Made by a program: the position numbers and the translations under genes
The notes under the pieces: generated by a model
Told to the model about the DNA's origin: nothing
What the model saw: only the letters and a program-made list of their open reading frames with translations
The model's database searches: none
Shown: positions 15,976-24,623 of the stretch, piece by piece
How positions within the stretch are numbered: the stretch's first letter is position 1
Layout of the letters: each line of letters begins with the position of its first letter
Assembly: GCA_026417895.1 (NCBI GenBank)
Contig: JAOACJ010000011.1
Span: 1-55,814, forward strand
Reading direction: 5' to 3'
Length of the DNA: 55,814 nt
DNA from: Patescibacteria group bacterium
GTDB taxonomy: Bacteria; Patescibacteriota; Patescibacteriia; UBA2591; CALHIP01

Positions 15976-16917
15976 TCATCGACTGAGCAAAAATTGGACA
16001 GTTAAAAAAACGATAAAAAATAAAACCAAAAAGATTCCCTCCGTCCAAGAAAGTTCGTCTCGACTTTTTATAAAAACGGTGAAAATGATCAGAACAAAAA
16101 GAAAAAATAAGGCGCCAATCAAAAAAGTAGAGAAAGTAATAATTTCGATGGGAAAAATAATCGCTGCTAAACCTAAGGCTAAACAAGAATTAACTACGAT
16201 TGTTCCCAGAGAATTACCTAAAGAAAGTTCTTCTTGTCTCTTTAAAGCAGCTCTTAGACCAAAGGCTAATTCTGGCAAGGTCGTACTCAAAGAAATTAAA
16301 ATTAAACCAATTAAAATTAAAGAAAGTTTCAGAGAAATAGCTAATATCTGTGTGATTTTGACAATAATTTCCGCTGAACCAATTAAGAGAATTAAACCGA
16401 AAAATAAGAAAATAAAATTTTTAAATAAATGTCTATTTTTTTCCTCAGAGGGTAGTTTTAAAAGATAATCTTTGTCTTGGAAAAAGAGAAAAACAAGATA
16501 AATAATAAAAAGAGTAATTAAGGCAAGACCGTCAAGACGAGAAAGTTTACCATCTAAAGCCAGGAGCACAGGATAAAAACTCGCTATTAAGGAAAAAAAG
16601 GTTTGACCTTTGATGGCGCCCCTTAATTTGATTTTTGAAACAATGATTGCTGTTAACCCTAAAATTAAAGTAAGGTTAACAATGTTGGCTCCAATAACAT
16701 TGCCTAAAGAAAGGGTGGGAATTTGGTGAAAAGCAGAAGTAAGGCCGATAAAAATTTCTGGTAAAGAGGTTGCTACGCCAACAAAAATAAAAGAAAGAAC
16801 AAACGGACTCCATCTAAAAATTGCGCCAATTTTTTTTAAAGATTTTATTGTTAAATCAGCCCCTTTTACCAAAACAAAAGAAAAAAGAAAAATTAAAATG
16901 AGATAAACAATCGTCAT
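15976..16917 (-). CDS. Calcium/sodium antiporter family membrane protein (CaCA, YrbG-like)
   Basis: 313 residues with about ten transmembrane helices and the two inverted alpha repeats of the CaCA superfamily: SLPEIFIGLTSAF with LSLGNVIGANIVNL in the first half, and TLPELAFGLRAAL with LSLGNSLGTIVVNS in the second. The acidic residue and GN(S/V)xG motifs needed for ion binding are present in both. It should exchange cytoplasmic Ca2+ for Na+ or H+. The ATG is at 16917; start context is AT-rich without a clear ribosome binding site. Confidence 0.9.
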   Translation of the reverse strand: MTIVYLILIFLFSFVLVKGADLTIKSLKKIGAIFRWSPFVLSFIFVGVATSLPEIFIGLTSAFHQIPTLSLGNVIGANIVNLTLILGLTAIIVSKIKLRGAIKGQTFFSLIASFYPVLLALDGKLSRLDGLALITLFIIYLVFLFFQDKDYLLKLPSEEKNRHLFKNFIFLFFGLILLIGSAEIIVKITQILAISLKLSLILIGLILISLSTTLPELAFGLRAALKRQEELSLGNSLGTIVVNSCLALGLAAIIFPIEIITFSTFLIGALFFLFVLIIFTVFIKSRDELSWTEGIFLVLFFIVFLTVQFLLSR

Positions 16918-16944
16918 TTTTTTATTTATTTTTTTATCTTTTAT

Positions 16945-17433
16945 TTATAGGTGTCGATCGGCCACTTTGGTCGCCCCATAAGCTTCGGGTTTTGTTTTAA
17001 CTGTTAGACCATACCCCCTGATCATACTAACAATTTCTTTAATCATTTCTTTTGTTTCACCCCCCTCGCCAATATCAACATGAATCTCTACCTCACATCT
17101 GGCTAAAGTTTTTTTATATTCTCTAAAAAGTTTAAGAATTGTTAAAGCAGTGGTAAGAGAAAGATTAACTTCTTCATAAATTTTTTGTCTCAAAGTCTTG
17201 ACCCTTTCTCCATAAATTTTTCGCCAAAAATATCGACCACCTTGACCAAGACGGTGGACAACAATGGCATTAACTAATTCTATTTCACCTTGACCTTCGG
17301 AGTCAGAACCAATAATAATATGATATTTTTTATTAAGATTTTCCTCAATAAATTTAATAATTTCTTTGGCAACTTGGTCTAAAGTTAATTGACCAATCGT
17401 TGGATTAAAATAAATTGTTGATAATTGATTCAT
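16945..17433 (-). CDS. RNase H-like YkuK (DUF458) family protein
   Basis: The protein has FNPTIGQLTLDQVAKEI at the start, IIIGSDSEGQ (first acidic strand), VEIHVDIGEGGETKEMI and the closing KPEAYGATKVADRHL, all typical of the DUF458/YkuK family, predicted to adopt an RNase H-like fold with conserved acidic residues. Biochemical function unproven. I chose the ATG at 17433 because TATAAT lies exactly 6 bases before it, implying a leaderless mRNA; an ATG at 17448 is also in frame. Confidence 0.85.
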   Translation of the reverse strand: MNQLSTIYFNPTIGQLTLDQVAKEIIKFIEENLNKKYHIIIGSDSEGQGEIELVNAIVVHRLGQGGRYFWRKIYGERVKTLRQKIYEEVNLSLTTALTILKLFREYKKTLARCEVEIHVDIGEGGETKEMIKEIVSMIRGYGLTVKTKPEAYGATKVADRHL

Positions 17434-17439
17434 GTTTTT

Positions 17440-17467
17440 ATTATACATTAAAAAAAGAAAAGGTAAA
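17440..17467 (-). promoter_or_regulatory. Promoter giving a leaderless ykuK-like transcript
   Basis: On the minus strand TTTACC (17462-17467), a 16-base spacer and TATAAT (17440-17445). Only six bases (AAAAAC) separate TATAAT from the ATG at 17433, so transcription should start at or next to the start codon. Confidence 0.6.
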
Positions 17468-17471
17468 GCCT

Positions 17472-18233
17472 CTATTCACCAGCAAAAAAGATCAAGGAAC
17501 TAGCCACTAGGCCAGCAATTTCGGCTCGCAAAATCAGTCTACCCAAGGAAAATGGAAGAAAACCATATTTTTTGGCCAATAAAACCTCTTCTTTTGTTAA
17601 GCCCCCTTCCGGTCCAACACAAAGATAAACCTCCTTAATTTTTCTGATTTTATTTTTAAAGACAGAAAGTTTCTTTTTTCTTTCTTCTTCCCAAGCAATA
17701 AGTTTTAAAACCGGTTCTTCCTGTTCTCCTCCCTTTTGATTTATGAATTTATGATAAATAAAATTTAATGCTTCTTCAAAAGTCATCAAATTTTCTAAGA
17801 ATGGCAAAAGACCTCGACCTGATTGTTCGGCTGATTCTTTAATAATTTTTTTATAGCGCCTGAATCTATTTTGACTAATTGCTTTAACCACTGATCTTTG
17901 GGTGATAATTGGTATAAAACCAGCCAGACCCAAGTTGGTACCAAATTTCAAAACTTGTTCAAATTTATCATGCTTTAAAAGAGATTGAAGTAAAATTATT
18001 TTTATTTTTTGTTCGTTTTTATTTTTTTCTTTCTTTAAAATATATCCTTCAATCATTTGATCATCAATTTTTTCTAAATTAACCAAATATTCAAAACCAA
18101 AATTATCTAAAATAATGATCTGATGACCAATTTTTAATCGTAAGACATTTTTAATTTGATGAATTAAGTCTGGAGTCTGAATGAAAATTTTGTCTTTTAA
18201 AATAGATTTTTGATCGATAAAAAATCTATGCAT
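17472..18233 (-). CDS. rsmE: 16S rRNA (uracil-1498-N3)-methyltransferase
   Basis: 253 residues of the SPOUT family RsmE: N-terminal MHRFFID with a PUA-like domain (LRLKIGHQIIILDN), then the trefoil-knot region with IPIITQRSVV, AEQSGRGLLPF, CVGPEGGLTKEEV and the knot-closing LGRLILRAEIAGLVAS. It methylates U1498 in helix 44 of 16S rRNA. The start ATG overlaps the end of the histone-deacetylase-like gene by 8 bases, so the two are coupled. Confidence 0.93.
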   Translation of the reverse strand: MHRFFIDQKSILKDKIFIQTPDLIHQIKNVLRLKIGHQIIILDNFGFEYLVNLEKIDDQMIEGYILKKEKNKNEQKIKIILLQSLLKHDKFEQVLKFGTNLGLAGFIPIITQRSVVKAISQNRFRRYKKIIKESAEQSGRGLLPFLENLMTFEEALNFIYHKFINQKGGEQEEPVLKLIAWEEERKKKLSVFKNKIRKIKEVYLCVGPEGGLTKEEVLLAKKYGFLPFSLGRLILRAEIAGLVASSLIFFAGE

Positions 18234-19074
18234 TTTCTAAACCAATTAAAAAATTATAAAGACAAGATGGTAAATCGCGACTATATCCCCCTTCCAAGAC
18301 AGCAAAAGTAGGTAGATTAAACCGAGAAATTTTTTGACCAATTTTTCGAAAAGATTCTTTTTCTAATCCAAAATATGTTAAAGGGTCTTTTTTGTAAGTG
18401 TCAAAACCAGCTGAAATAGCTAAAAGTTGAGGAGAAAATTCGGAAATTTTTTTAAGAGCCAAATCTAAAGTAGTTAAATATTCTTTTTCTTCTGTTTTTG
18501 GTGGTAAGGGAAAATTTAAACAATTCAAATAAGGTTCTAAGCCTGTGCCAGGATAAAGTGGTGATTGGTGAAGAGAAATATATAAAACATTTTGTTTGCC
18601 TAAAAAAATATCTTCCGTACCATTGCCATGATGACAGTCGAGATCTAAAATAGCCACCCTTTTAATTCTTTCTAAAGATTTTCGGACAGCCAGAGCGATG
18701 TTGTTAAAATAACAAAAACCACCGCAAAAGTCTTGACCAGCATGATGGCCGGGTGGTCGCATTAAAGAAAAAGCTTTTTCTCCTCCCAAAGCAATTTCCA
18801 TTGCCATTATCGCTCCGCCAACGGCGAGAAGGGCGTAATTAAAAATTCCTTTAATGTTTGGTGTATCCAAATCAGAAATTTTTTCGTTTTTTACCTCATC
18901 AATCAATCTAGGCGTATGAACCAAAAGTAAATCTTTTTCACTTGCAATTGATGGTTCTATAAATTCAAAGTTTTTTTTCTTTAAAAATTCTAAACAAGAC
19001 TTCACTCTGGTTGGTGATTCTGGATGCCCAAAAGCGTGGTACTCTAAACATTTTGGTGAAAAAATAATTTTCAT
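18226..19074 (-). CDS. Histone deacetylase-family protein (AcuC/HDAC-like amidohydrolase)
   Basis: The arginase/deacetylase fold signatures are complete: HPESPTR at the start, RPPGHHAG (catalytic His pair), GFCYFNN, ILDLDCHHGNGTEDIF (zinc ligands Asp and His) and SAGFDTYKKDPL (third zinc ligand). Bacterial members deacetylate small molecules, polyamines or acyl-lysines; the substrate here is open. I chose the ATG at 19074, which overlaps the stop of a 42-codon upstream frame as ATGA; an in-frame GTG lies at 19083. It overlaps rsmE downstream. Confidence 0.9.
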   Translation of the reverse strand: MKIIFSPKCLEYHAFGHPESPTRVKSCLEFLKKKNFEFIEPSIASEKDLLLVHTPRLIDEVKNEKISDLDTPNIKGIFNYALLAVGGAIMAMEIALGGEKAFSLMRPPGHHAGQDFCGGFCYFNNIALAVRKSLERIKRVAILDLDCHHGNGTEDIFLGKQNVLYISLHQSPLYPGTGLEPYLNCLNFPLPPKTEEKEYLTTLDLALKKISEFSPQLLAISAGFDTYKKDPLTYFGLEKESFRKIGQKISRFNLPTFAVLEGGYSRDLPSCLYNFLIGLENA

Positions 19075-19199
19075 TTTTTCCACTTTAATTTTTCTTTTGT
19101 CTTTAAAATTTTCACCGCTTTTGTTTTACGAGCTAAATAAAGACTCGGCGTCCGAAAACGGCTTAATTTTTTTGGTGTCTTAATGGAATAATTTTTCAT
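19071..19199 (-). CDS. Small basic protein, 42 residues, translationally coupled to the HDAC-like gene
   Basis: ATG at 19199 to TGA at 19071: a frame of 42 codons rich in Lys and Arg (begins MKNYSIKTPKKLSRFR, ends KLKWKK). Its stop overlaps the ATG of the next gene as ATGA, the usual sign of coupling. No family is recognised; a nucleic-acid-binding peptide is possible from its charge. There is no Shine-Dalgarno before it. It fills what would otherwise be a 160-base gap in an otherwise packed operon. Confidence 0.5.
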   Translation of the reverse strand: MKNYSIKTPKKLSRFRTPSLYLARKTKAVKILKTKEKLKWKK

Positions 19200-19240
19200 A
19201 AACTACTACAAATGACAAATTTTCAAATATACAAAATAAT

Positions 19241-20509
19241 TCAAAAAAATATTTCTTTCATTCTTTCCGGATCATATTTTTCAACTATTTCAAAGGTTAA
19301 AGCATTTCTTTGACAAATCTCTTGAAAAAGGTAGGCACTTTTTCTTGGTCTTCTTGTCAAAGATTCGTAATCTATTTCAACTAAACCAAATCTGGGTTTA
19401 AAACCTTCTCGCCATTCAAAATTATCAATTAAAGACCAATGAAGATAACCGCGGACGTCAACACCTTCTTGAATGGCTTGCCAAAGATATTTCAAATGAC
19501 GCAAAATAAACCGGCGACGTCGCAAATCTCCTGCATCAGCCAAACCATTTTCGGTAATATAAATTGGCAATTTAAATTTTTTTAAATCTTTTAAAAGAAA
19601 ATAGAGTCCTTCAGGATGAATTTCTTTACGGATAACCCTCGTTTCTGGATTTTCTGAAGTCATTCTTTTTAAAAGGTCTTTAATTCTCAAAAATTCCACC
19701 CGATGACAGGTGTAATAATTTAAACCAATAAAATCATGATGATTTTTAGTCAATCGATAGAAAAAATGGTTGTAAAAGTAATTTAAAATTTTAGCCAGCA
19801 CTTGATCAAAAAAATTCCTCCTCATTGACCTAAAATAAACGAGATTATTCGCTAAGCCAACCTTGGCTTGAGGTAGGATATGATGGATAATTTGATAACT
19901 TTTTTGATGGGCCTTGATTAAATTAAAAAAGACCTTTAAAGCGGTGAAAAAATTTTTCTTTTCTGGTGGCCAAAGTCCTAAAAAATAAGCACAACCGATA
20001 TAAATTAATGGTTCGTTGAGTGTTAGCCAAAAGTCAACAAACTTTGAAAATTCAGGCACAATTTTTTTGACAAATCGAAGAAAATATGACACGGAAGCCG
20101 TATTTTGCCAACCACCTTTCCTTGCTAACCAATATGGCAGACTGAAATGCCAAAGGGTTAAAAAAATTTTAAATTTTTTTTCCTTCAAATAAGATAAAAC
20201 TTTTCGATAATAGTCAATTTCTTTTTCATTAAATTTTCCCTCCTCTGGTTCAATTCTTGACCACTCAAGCGAAAGACGAAAAGCATTAAAATTTAATGAT
20301 TGAGCCAAATCAATATCTTCTTGATAACGATGATAAAAATCACAAGCTTGACCAGAAATTGAACCGTCTTTTATTTTGCCCAATTTTTCCCAACTATACC
20401 AATCAGCATAAAAGTTATAACCCTCAGTTTGATAAGAAGAAATCGCTACTCCCCAAAGAAAATTCTTTGGAAACCTGTATTCTTTAATTTTTAATGTTTC
20501 ATTTTGCAT
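19241..20509 (-). CDS. Glycoside hydrolase family 1 (beta-glucosidase-like)
   Basis: 422 residues of the GH1 barrel: FPKNFLWGVAISSYQTEG at the start, LSLEWSRIEPEEG, the acid/base Glu in LTLNEPL and the nucleophile Glu in IYITENGLAD, then LHWSLIDNFEWREGF near the end. GH1 enzymes cleave beta-glucosides, galactosides or 6-phospho-sugars; the residues seen do not settle the sugar. No signal peptide, so it acts in the cytoplasm. It is slightly shorter than typical (about 450). AT-rich DNA with weak start context. Confidence 0.92.
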   Translation of the reverse strand: MQNETLKIKEYRFPKNFLWGVAISSYQTEGYNFYADWYSWEKLGKIKDGSISGQACDFYHRYQEDIDLAQSLNFNAFRLSLEWSRIEPEEGKFNEKEIDYYRKVLSYLKEKKFKIFLTLWHFSLPYWLARKGGWQNTASVSYFLRFVKKIVPEFSKFVDFWLTLNEPLIYIGCAYFLGLWPPEKKNFFTALKVFFNLIKAHQKSYQIIHHILPQAKVGLANNLVYFRSMRRNFFDQVLAKILNYFYNHFFYRLTKNHHDFIGLNYYTCHRVEFLRIKDLLKRMTSENPETRVIRKEIHPEGLYFLLKDLKKFKLPIYITENGLADAGDLRRRRFILRHLKYLWQAIQEGVDVRGYLHWSLIDNFEWREGFKPRFGLVEIDYESLTRRPRKSAYLFQEICQRNALTFEIVEKYDPERMKEIFF

Positions 20510-20526
20510 TTTAAATTTTAAAATAG

Positions 20527-20597
20527 TGCCCCCAGAAGGAATCGAACCTTCATCTCCTGCTTAAAAGGCAGTTGCTCTACCACTGAGCTATGGGGGC
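20527..20597 (-). tRNA. tRNA-Lys (anticodon TTT)
   Basis: On the minus strand: acceptor GCCCCCA/TGGGGGC, discriminator A, D-arm AGCTC..GAGC, anticodon loop CTTTTAA (TTT) closed by CTGC/GCAG, and T-arm GAAGG TTCGATT CCTTC. The outermost anticodon-stem position is a mismatch (A-G). CCA is not encoded. Downstream of the 74-residue hypothetical gene on the same strand. Confidence 0.94.
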
Positions 20598-20628
20598 AAC
20601 ACATCAGCAATGAAAAAATAGAAAATAA

Positions 20629-20853
20629 TCAGAGACGACGTTTAATGAGATAAGTGCCGTCAGGGTTTCGAAGAAGAATAAATTGACGCTCCTGATCATC
20701 TTCAAACTGGGCCGAACCATAAGCTCGAGCATGACGAAAAAAGACTGCTGCTTCCTCATACTGAAGATCATAGGCCAAATGTTCAGCCCCGGCCTTGGCA
20801 TTGTCTTCGAAATAAACTGGTGTACCATGAATGATTGTTTTTTGTAAAGCCAT
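20629..20853 (-). CDS. Small conserved-looking hypothetical protein, 74 residues
   Basis: The frame codes for an acidic/basic mixed soluble peptide, with TPVYFEDNAKAGAEHLAYDL and ending in RNPDGTYLIKRRL. Base use in this frame is protein-like (GC-richer third positions than surrounding spacers), and I prefer it to an overlapping 74-codon frame shifted by one at 20604-20828. No domain recognised. It diverges from dnaB and lies just upstream of tRNA-Lys. Confidence 0.6.
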   Translation of the reverse strand: MALQKTIIHGTPVYFEDNAKAGAEHLAYDLQYEEAAVFFRHARAYGSAQFEDDQERQFILLRNPDGTYLIKRRL

Positions 20854-20943
20854 ATTTTTATTTAGATGTTATTATATCACAAGTGGATAAAATGTGCAAA
20901 AAAATACCTTGAAGACTCGTCTTAAATATTATAAGATGATGGT

Positions 20944-22332
20944 ATGCCAGAAAATTTAATTGAAAAAATTCCTCCACAAAACATTGAAGCTGAACAGGCT
21001 CTTTTGGGCTGTCTTTTAATTGATAAAGAGGCAATTATTAAAGTAGGTGATATTTTAAGACCAGAAGATTTTTACAAAGAAAGTCATGGCTTAATTTTTC
21101 AAACCATGCTCGAATTGTTTGAAAAACGTGAGCCAATTGATATTCTCAGTTTAGCCAATCGACTTGAAGAAAAAAAATTATTGGAAACAATTGGCGGACG
21201 AAGTTATCTGATTTCCCTGGCTAATACAGTTCCTACCTCTACTCACGTTCTCTCTTACGCGGAAATTATTAGAAAAAAATCAACCTCAAGAAGATTAATT
21301 CAAGCAGCCGCCGAAATTACTGAACTGGCTTTTAAAGAAGAAGACGATGTAGAAAAAACTTTAGATCGGGCTGAGGCAAAAATTTTCTCTATCTCTCAGA
21401 GATATCTTAAACAATCTTTTGTCCCAATCAAAGATGCTTTAGCCGAAGCTTTTGAAAGAATTGATGAACTTCATAAGGAAAGAGGGAAAATTCGTGGTCT
21501 ACCTACTGGCTTTGTTGATTTAGACGCTCTTTTAGGTGGTTTACAGAAATCTGATTTAATTATTTTAGCCGCTCGACCATCATTGGGAAAAAGTGCTCTG
21601 GCCTTAGATATTGCCCGTCAAGCAGCTGTTAATACAAAGGTACCAGTAGCAATTTTCTGTTTAGAAATGAGTCAAGATCAGGTTGTTGATCGTATTCTCT
21701 GTGCTCAAGCTGGTGTCTCTCTGTGGAAAATGAGAACTGGCTATTTGTCTTCTTCTGACGATGGCGATTTCCCAAAACTCGCTCAAGCAATGAGCATTCT
21801 TTCTGAAGCTCAAATTTTTATCGATAGCTCACCATTACTTAATGTTTTAGAAATAAGAACAAAAGCTCGTCGATTGCAAGCTGAACACGGTTTAGGTCTT
21901 ATTGTCGTCGATTATTTACAATTAATGGAAGGTGTTACACCAAAAGAAAGTCGGGTTCAAGAAGTCTCTGATATTTCTCGAGCTTTAAAAAGTATTGCCC
22001 GCGAATTAGAAATTCCAGTCTTGGCTATTTCCCAGCTTTCTCGAGCCGTTGAACAACGAGGCGGACCAGCGGTACCAAAATTAGCTGATTTGCGTGAATC
22101 AGGCGCCTTAGAACAAGATGCCGATGTAGTTATGTTTATCTATCGGAAAGTTATGGACAGAGGGGTAAAATGCCCCGAAGAAGAAAGACATTTAGCTGAA
22201 ATTCACGTCGCCAAACATCGTAATGGTCCAACCGGAGTGGTAAGATTGTTCTTTGATGAAAATACGGTAAGTTTTAAAAATTTAGCCAGTAAAATAGAAA
22301 TCACCGAAACTGAAACTGAAGAAGAATTTTAA
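20944..22332 (+). CDS. dnaB: Replicative DNA helicase
   Basis: 462 residues: N-terminal DnaB domain (PPQNIEAEQALLGCLLID), linker, and RecA-like helicase core with Walker A ARPSLGKSALALDIA, Walker B IVVDYLQLM, the DnaB signature LKSIARELEIPVLAISQLSR and RESGALEQDADVVMFIYR. It unwinds DNA at the replication fork as a hexamer. No intein is present. Upstream the minus-strand hypothetical gene diverges; downstream rplU converges. Confidence 0.97.
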   Translation: MPENLIEKIPPQNIEAEQALLGCLLIDKEAIIKVGDILRPEDFYKESHGLIFQTMLELFEKREPIDILSLANRLEEKKLLETIGGRSYLISLANTVPTSTHVLSYAEIIRKKSTSRRLIQAAAEITELAFKEEDDVEKTLDRAEAKIFSISQRYLKQSFVPIKDALAEAFERIDELHKERGKIRGLPTGFVDLDALLGGLQKSDLIILAARPSLGKSALALDIARQAAVNTKVPVAIFCLEMSQDQVVDRILCAQAGVSLWKMRTGYLSSSDDGDFPKLAQAMSILSEAQIFIDSSPLLNVLEIRTKARRLQAEHGLGLIVVDYLQLMEGVTPKESRVQEVSDISRALKSIARELEIPVLAISQLSRAVEQRGGPAVPKLADLRESGALEQDADVVMFIYRKVMDRGVKCPEEERHLAEIHVAKHRNGPTGVVRLFFDENTVSFKNLASKIEITETETEEEF

Positions 22333-22393
22333 AAAAATAATCTTCGCCTCTGTCTTAACCAAACATTTATCGTTCAAGTTGTTGAGATATTTT

Positions 22394-22714
22394 TTATTTT
22401 GAGATAATTTCTAAAATTTTGACTTTTGTATAAAGTTGGCGATGCCCCTTTTTTCGACGATAGCGTACTTTTGGTTTGTATTTAATGACCGAAATTTTTT
22501 TGTTTCTACCTTGTTCTAAGACTTTAGCCTTAACTTTAATGTTGTTTAAAAGGGGTTGGCCAATCTGAACCGTTTTGTTTTTCTCATCAACAAAAAGTAA
22601 AATCTCATCAAAAGAAAAAACCTGACCAACCTTCCTATCAATTTTTTCTATTTTCAAAAGGTCATTTTCTTTGACTAAATATTGTTTGCCGCCGGTTTTG
22701 ATAACTGCAAACAT
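22394..22714 (-). CDS. rplU: 50S ribosomal protein L21
   Basis: 106 residues: MFAVIKTGGKQYLVKEND at the start and YKPKVRYRRKKGHRQ near the end, the L21 signature. Length is normal. It has its own promoter in the end of the preceding glycosyltransferase gene. rpmA (L27), its usual partner, is not next to it: dnaB follows, convergent. Confidence 0.96.
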   Translation of the reverse strand: MFAVIKTGGKQYLVKENDLLKIEKIDRKVGQVFSFDEILLFVDEKNKTVQIGQPLLNNIKVKAKVLEQGRNKKISVIKYKPKVRYRRKKGHRQLYTKVKILEIISK

Positions 22715-22753
22715 AAGTTTTTTTATATATTTAGTTTATGTTTTTATTTTTAT

Positions 22754-22782
22754 AATATAGCTGTTTAGCAATCTTTTGTCAA
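22754..22782 (-). promoter_or_regulatory. Promoter of rplU
   Basis: On the minus strand TTGACA (22777-22782), a 17-base spacer and TATATT (22754-22759). The -35 box lies in the last codons of the upstream transferase gene. The predicted leader before the ATG at 22714 is about 35 bases and very AT-rich. Confidence 0.7.
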
Positions 22783-23859
22783 TGTTTTTCTTGTAACAAA
22801 GAGAGCTAAGCCAATCATAATTATTGTCACCCCCCCCAGGGCTAAAATTTTTGTTTGGGTCGTTGGAAAAAGAACGCCAATTAAACCAAAAAACAAGGCT
22901 AAGGCCCAGAGAAAAATGACCGCCCCACGATGAGAAAAACCAATTTCTAAAAGTCGAAAATGAAGGTGCTTTTTATCAGCAAAAAATGGCCACCGATGTT
23001 CTTTAAAAATTCTTCTTAAAATAACCCAAACCACGTCTAAAATAGGAATGCCTAAAACTAATAGAAGGGTAGCAATTTTACTGCCGGAAATAATGGCTAA
23101 AGTTCCTAAAATAAAGCCGGAAAAGGTCTCGCCGCTTGTACCGAGAAAAATTTTGGCTGGATGAAAATTAAAGATCAAAAATCCTAAAGAAGCGCCGGCT
23201 AAGATAATAGCTAAAATACCCACTTCGGGTTGATAGAATTTGGTAAAAAAACAAAGGCAAAAAATCATCAAAGCACCAATAGAAGTAATGCCCGGCACTA
23301 AGCCATCAAGACCAGCTAAAAGTTTCAAAGCATAAATGATCAACATCAGCCAAGTAAAGGTGATTAAGTCAGCTGGCCAAGAAAAATAATAAGGTACGCC
23401 CCGCCATCGTAAAATTTCAATTTTTTGCTGTTCTAAAAAAATTAGGCCCTGACCAAATGGCTGATTGATATATTTGATACCGATACCTGAAGCCATGACC
23501 ACAAAGACAGCTAAAGTGGAAAAAAGAAATTGTTTAGCTGGCGAAAGACGATAGCGATCATCAAGAATACCGCCAATCATTAAAATAAGACTGGCTAAAA
23601 AAAGGCCAATTAAATTTTTCAATAAAATTGTTTCAAGTTGAAACCAACCAGTGAGCAAGGAAAAAAATAAAACTAGAAAAAAACTAAAAAATAAAGCCAA
23701 ACCACCCAATAAAGGAATGGGTTTTTGATGAATTTTTCTCTCCGGTGCTTGCTCGGGGTAATCAAGAATTTGATACCTGAGAGCAAAACGACGAATAATT
23801 TTTGTAAAAACGACAGCAAGAATAAAGGCAGAAATAAAAAAGAAAAAATAATTCATCAT
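22765..23859 (-). CDS. Polyprenyl-phosphate glycosyl-1-phosphate transferase (MraY/WecA family)
   Basis: 364 residues, about eleven transmembrane helices. Family motifs: QKPIPLLGGLALF (the PxxGG loop), IGGILDDRYRLSPAKQ (the Mg-binding DD), GLDGLVPGITSIGAL and FHPAKIFLGTSGE, ending in KKHLHFRLLEIGFSHR. The last motif is closer to WecA/TagO/RgpG enzymes (undecaprenyl-phosphate GlcNAc-1-P transferases) than to MraY. It would start synthesis of a cell-wall glycopolymer on the membrane. The start overlaps map by 4 bases. Confidence 0.9.
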   Translation of the reverse strand: MMNYFFFFISAFILAVVFTKIIRRFALRYQILDYPEQAPERKIHQKPIPLLGGLALFFSFFLVLFFSLLTGWFQLETILLKNLIGLFLASLILMIGGILDDRYRLSPAKQFLFSTLAVFVVMASGIGIKYINQPFGQGLIFLEQQKIEILRWRGVPYYFSWPADLITFTWLMLIIYALKLLAGLDGLVPGITSIGALMIFCLCFFTKFYQPEVGILAIILAGASLGFLIFNFHPAKIFLGTSGETFSGFILGTLAIISGSKIATLLLVLGIPILDVVWVILRRIFKEHRWPFFADKKHLHFRLLEIGFSHRGAVIFLWALALFFGLIGVLFPTTQTKILALGGVTIIMIGLALFVTRKTLTKDC

Positions 23860-24620
23860 TGCGTTAAAATTAAGACTCCCTTTTTAGTAATGGCTATTGT
23901 ATGCTCAAAATGAGCAGACAAATTTCTATCTTTCGTAACAATTGTCCATCCATCTGATAAAGTCTCAATTTCTGGACGACCAGCGTTAACCATTGGTTCA
24001 ATGGCTAAAGTCATCCCGACAACCAATTTAGGCCCAGTTGCTGGCCGACCAAAATTAGGAAGGGCCGGTTCTTCGTGAACACTTTTACCAACTCCGTGGC
24101 CGGTTAAATGACGAACCACTGAAAAACCATTTTTTTCAATAAAATTTTGGATCAAAAAAGCAATATCTCCCCAAAAAATGCCTGGTTTTATTTTCTTGAT
24201 AGCTAAATCGAGAGATTTTTTGGTCACCCAAATCAATTTTTTTGCCAAAGAACTAATTTCACCAACACCAAAAGTAATAGCCATATCGGTAAAAAATCTT
24301 TGCCACTCAAGACCGCAATCAATAGTCACTAAATCACCGCTTTTAATTATTCGCGATGGCAAACTCGGAGTATGAACTAATTCGTTATTTAAAGAAAGAC
24401 AGAGGGCGGTGGGAAACGGTTTTTGATTTTTTTTATGCCGGTAGCCTAAAAAAGCTGGTTTGGCACCAGCTTTTTTTATTAAATCAAGAGCTAAATTTTC
24501 AAGCTCGCCGGTAGAAATTCCTGGTTTCGTTACTTTTTGTAATTTTCTAACAATCTGAGCTAAAATTTTCCCACCGGCTCGCATTTTTTTTATTTCATCT
24601 GGTGTCTTAAGAATAATCAT
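23856..24620 (-). CDS. map: Methionine aminopeptidase, type I
   Basis: 254 residues with the pita-bread fold metal ligands: Asp in VTIDCG, Asp in FFTDMAITF, His in LTGHGVGKSVHEEP, Glu in LAIEPM and Glu in FEHTIAIT. It removes N-terminal Met from new proteins. The position after secY and adk is the standard spc-operon arrangement. The usual followers infA, rpmJ and rpsM are not present downstream. Confidence 0.95.
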   Translation of the reverse strand: MIILKTPDEIKKMRAGGKILAQIVRKLQKVTKPGISTGELENLALDLIKKAGAKPAFLGYRHKKNQKPFPTALCLSLNNELVHTPSLPSRIIKSGDLVTIDCGLEWQRFFTDMAITFGVGEISSLAKKLIWVTKKSLDLAIKKIKPGIFWGDIAFLIQNFIEKNGFSVVRHLTGHGVGKSVHEEPALPNFGRPATGPKLVVGMTLAIEPMVNAGRPEIETLSDGWTIVTKDRNLSAHFEHTIAITKKGVLILTQ

Positions 24621-24623
24621 CTT

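Noticed and set aside
20604-20828. Alternative 74-codon frame overlapping the hypothetical gene at 20629-20853
   Set aside because: Its translation is less protein-like, and the other frame has more balanced composition and a better start position.
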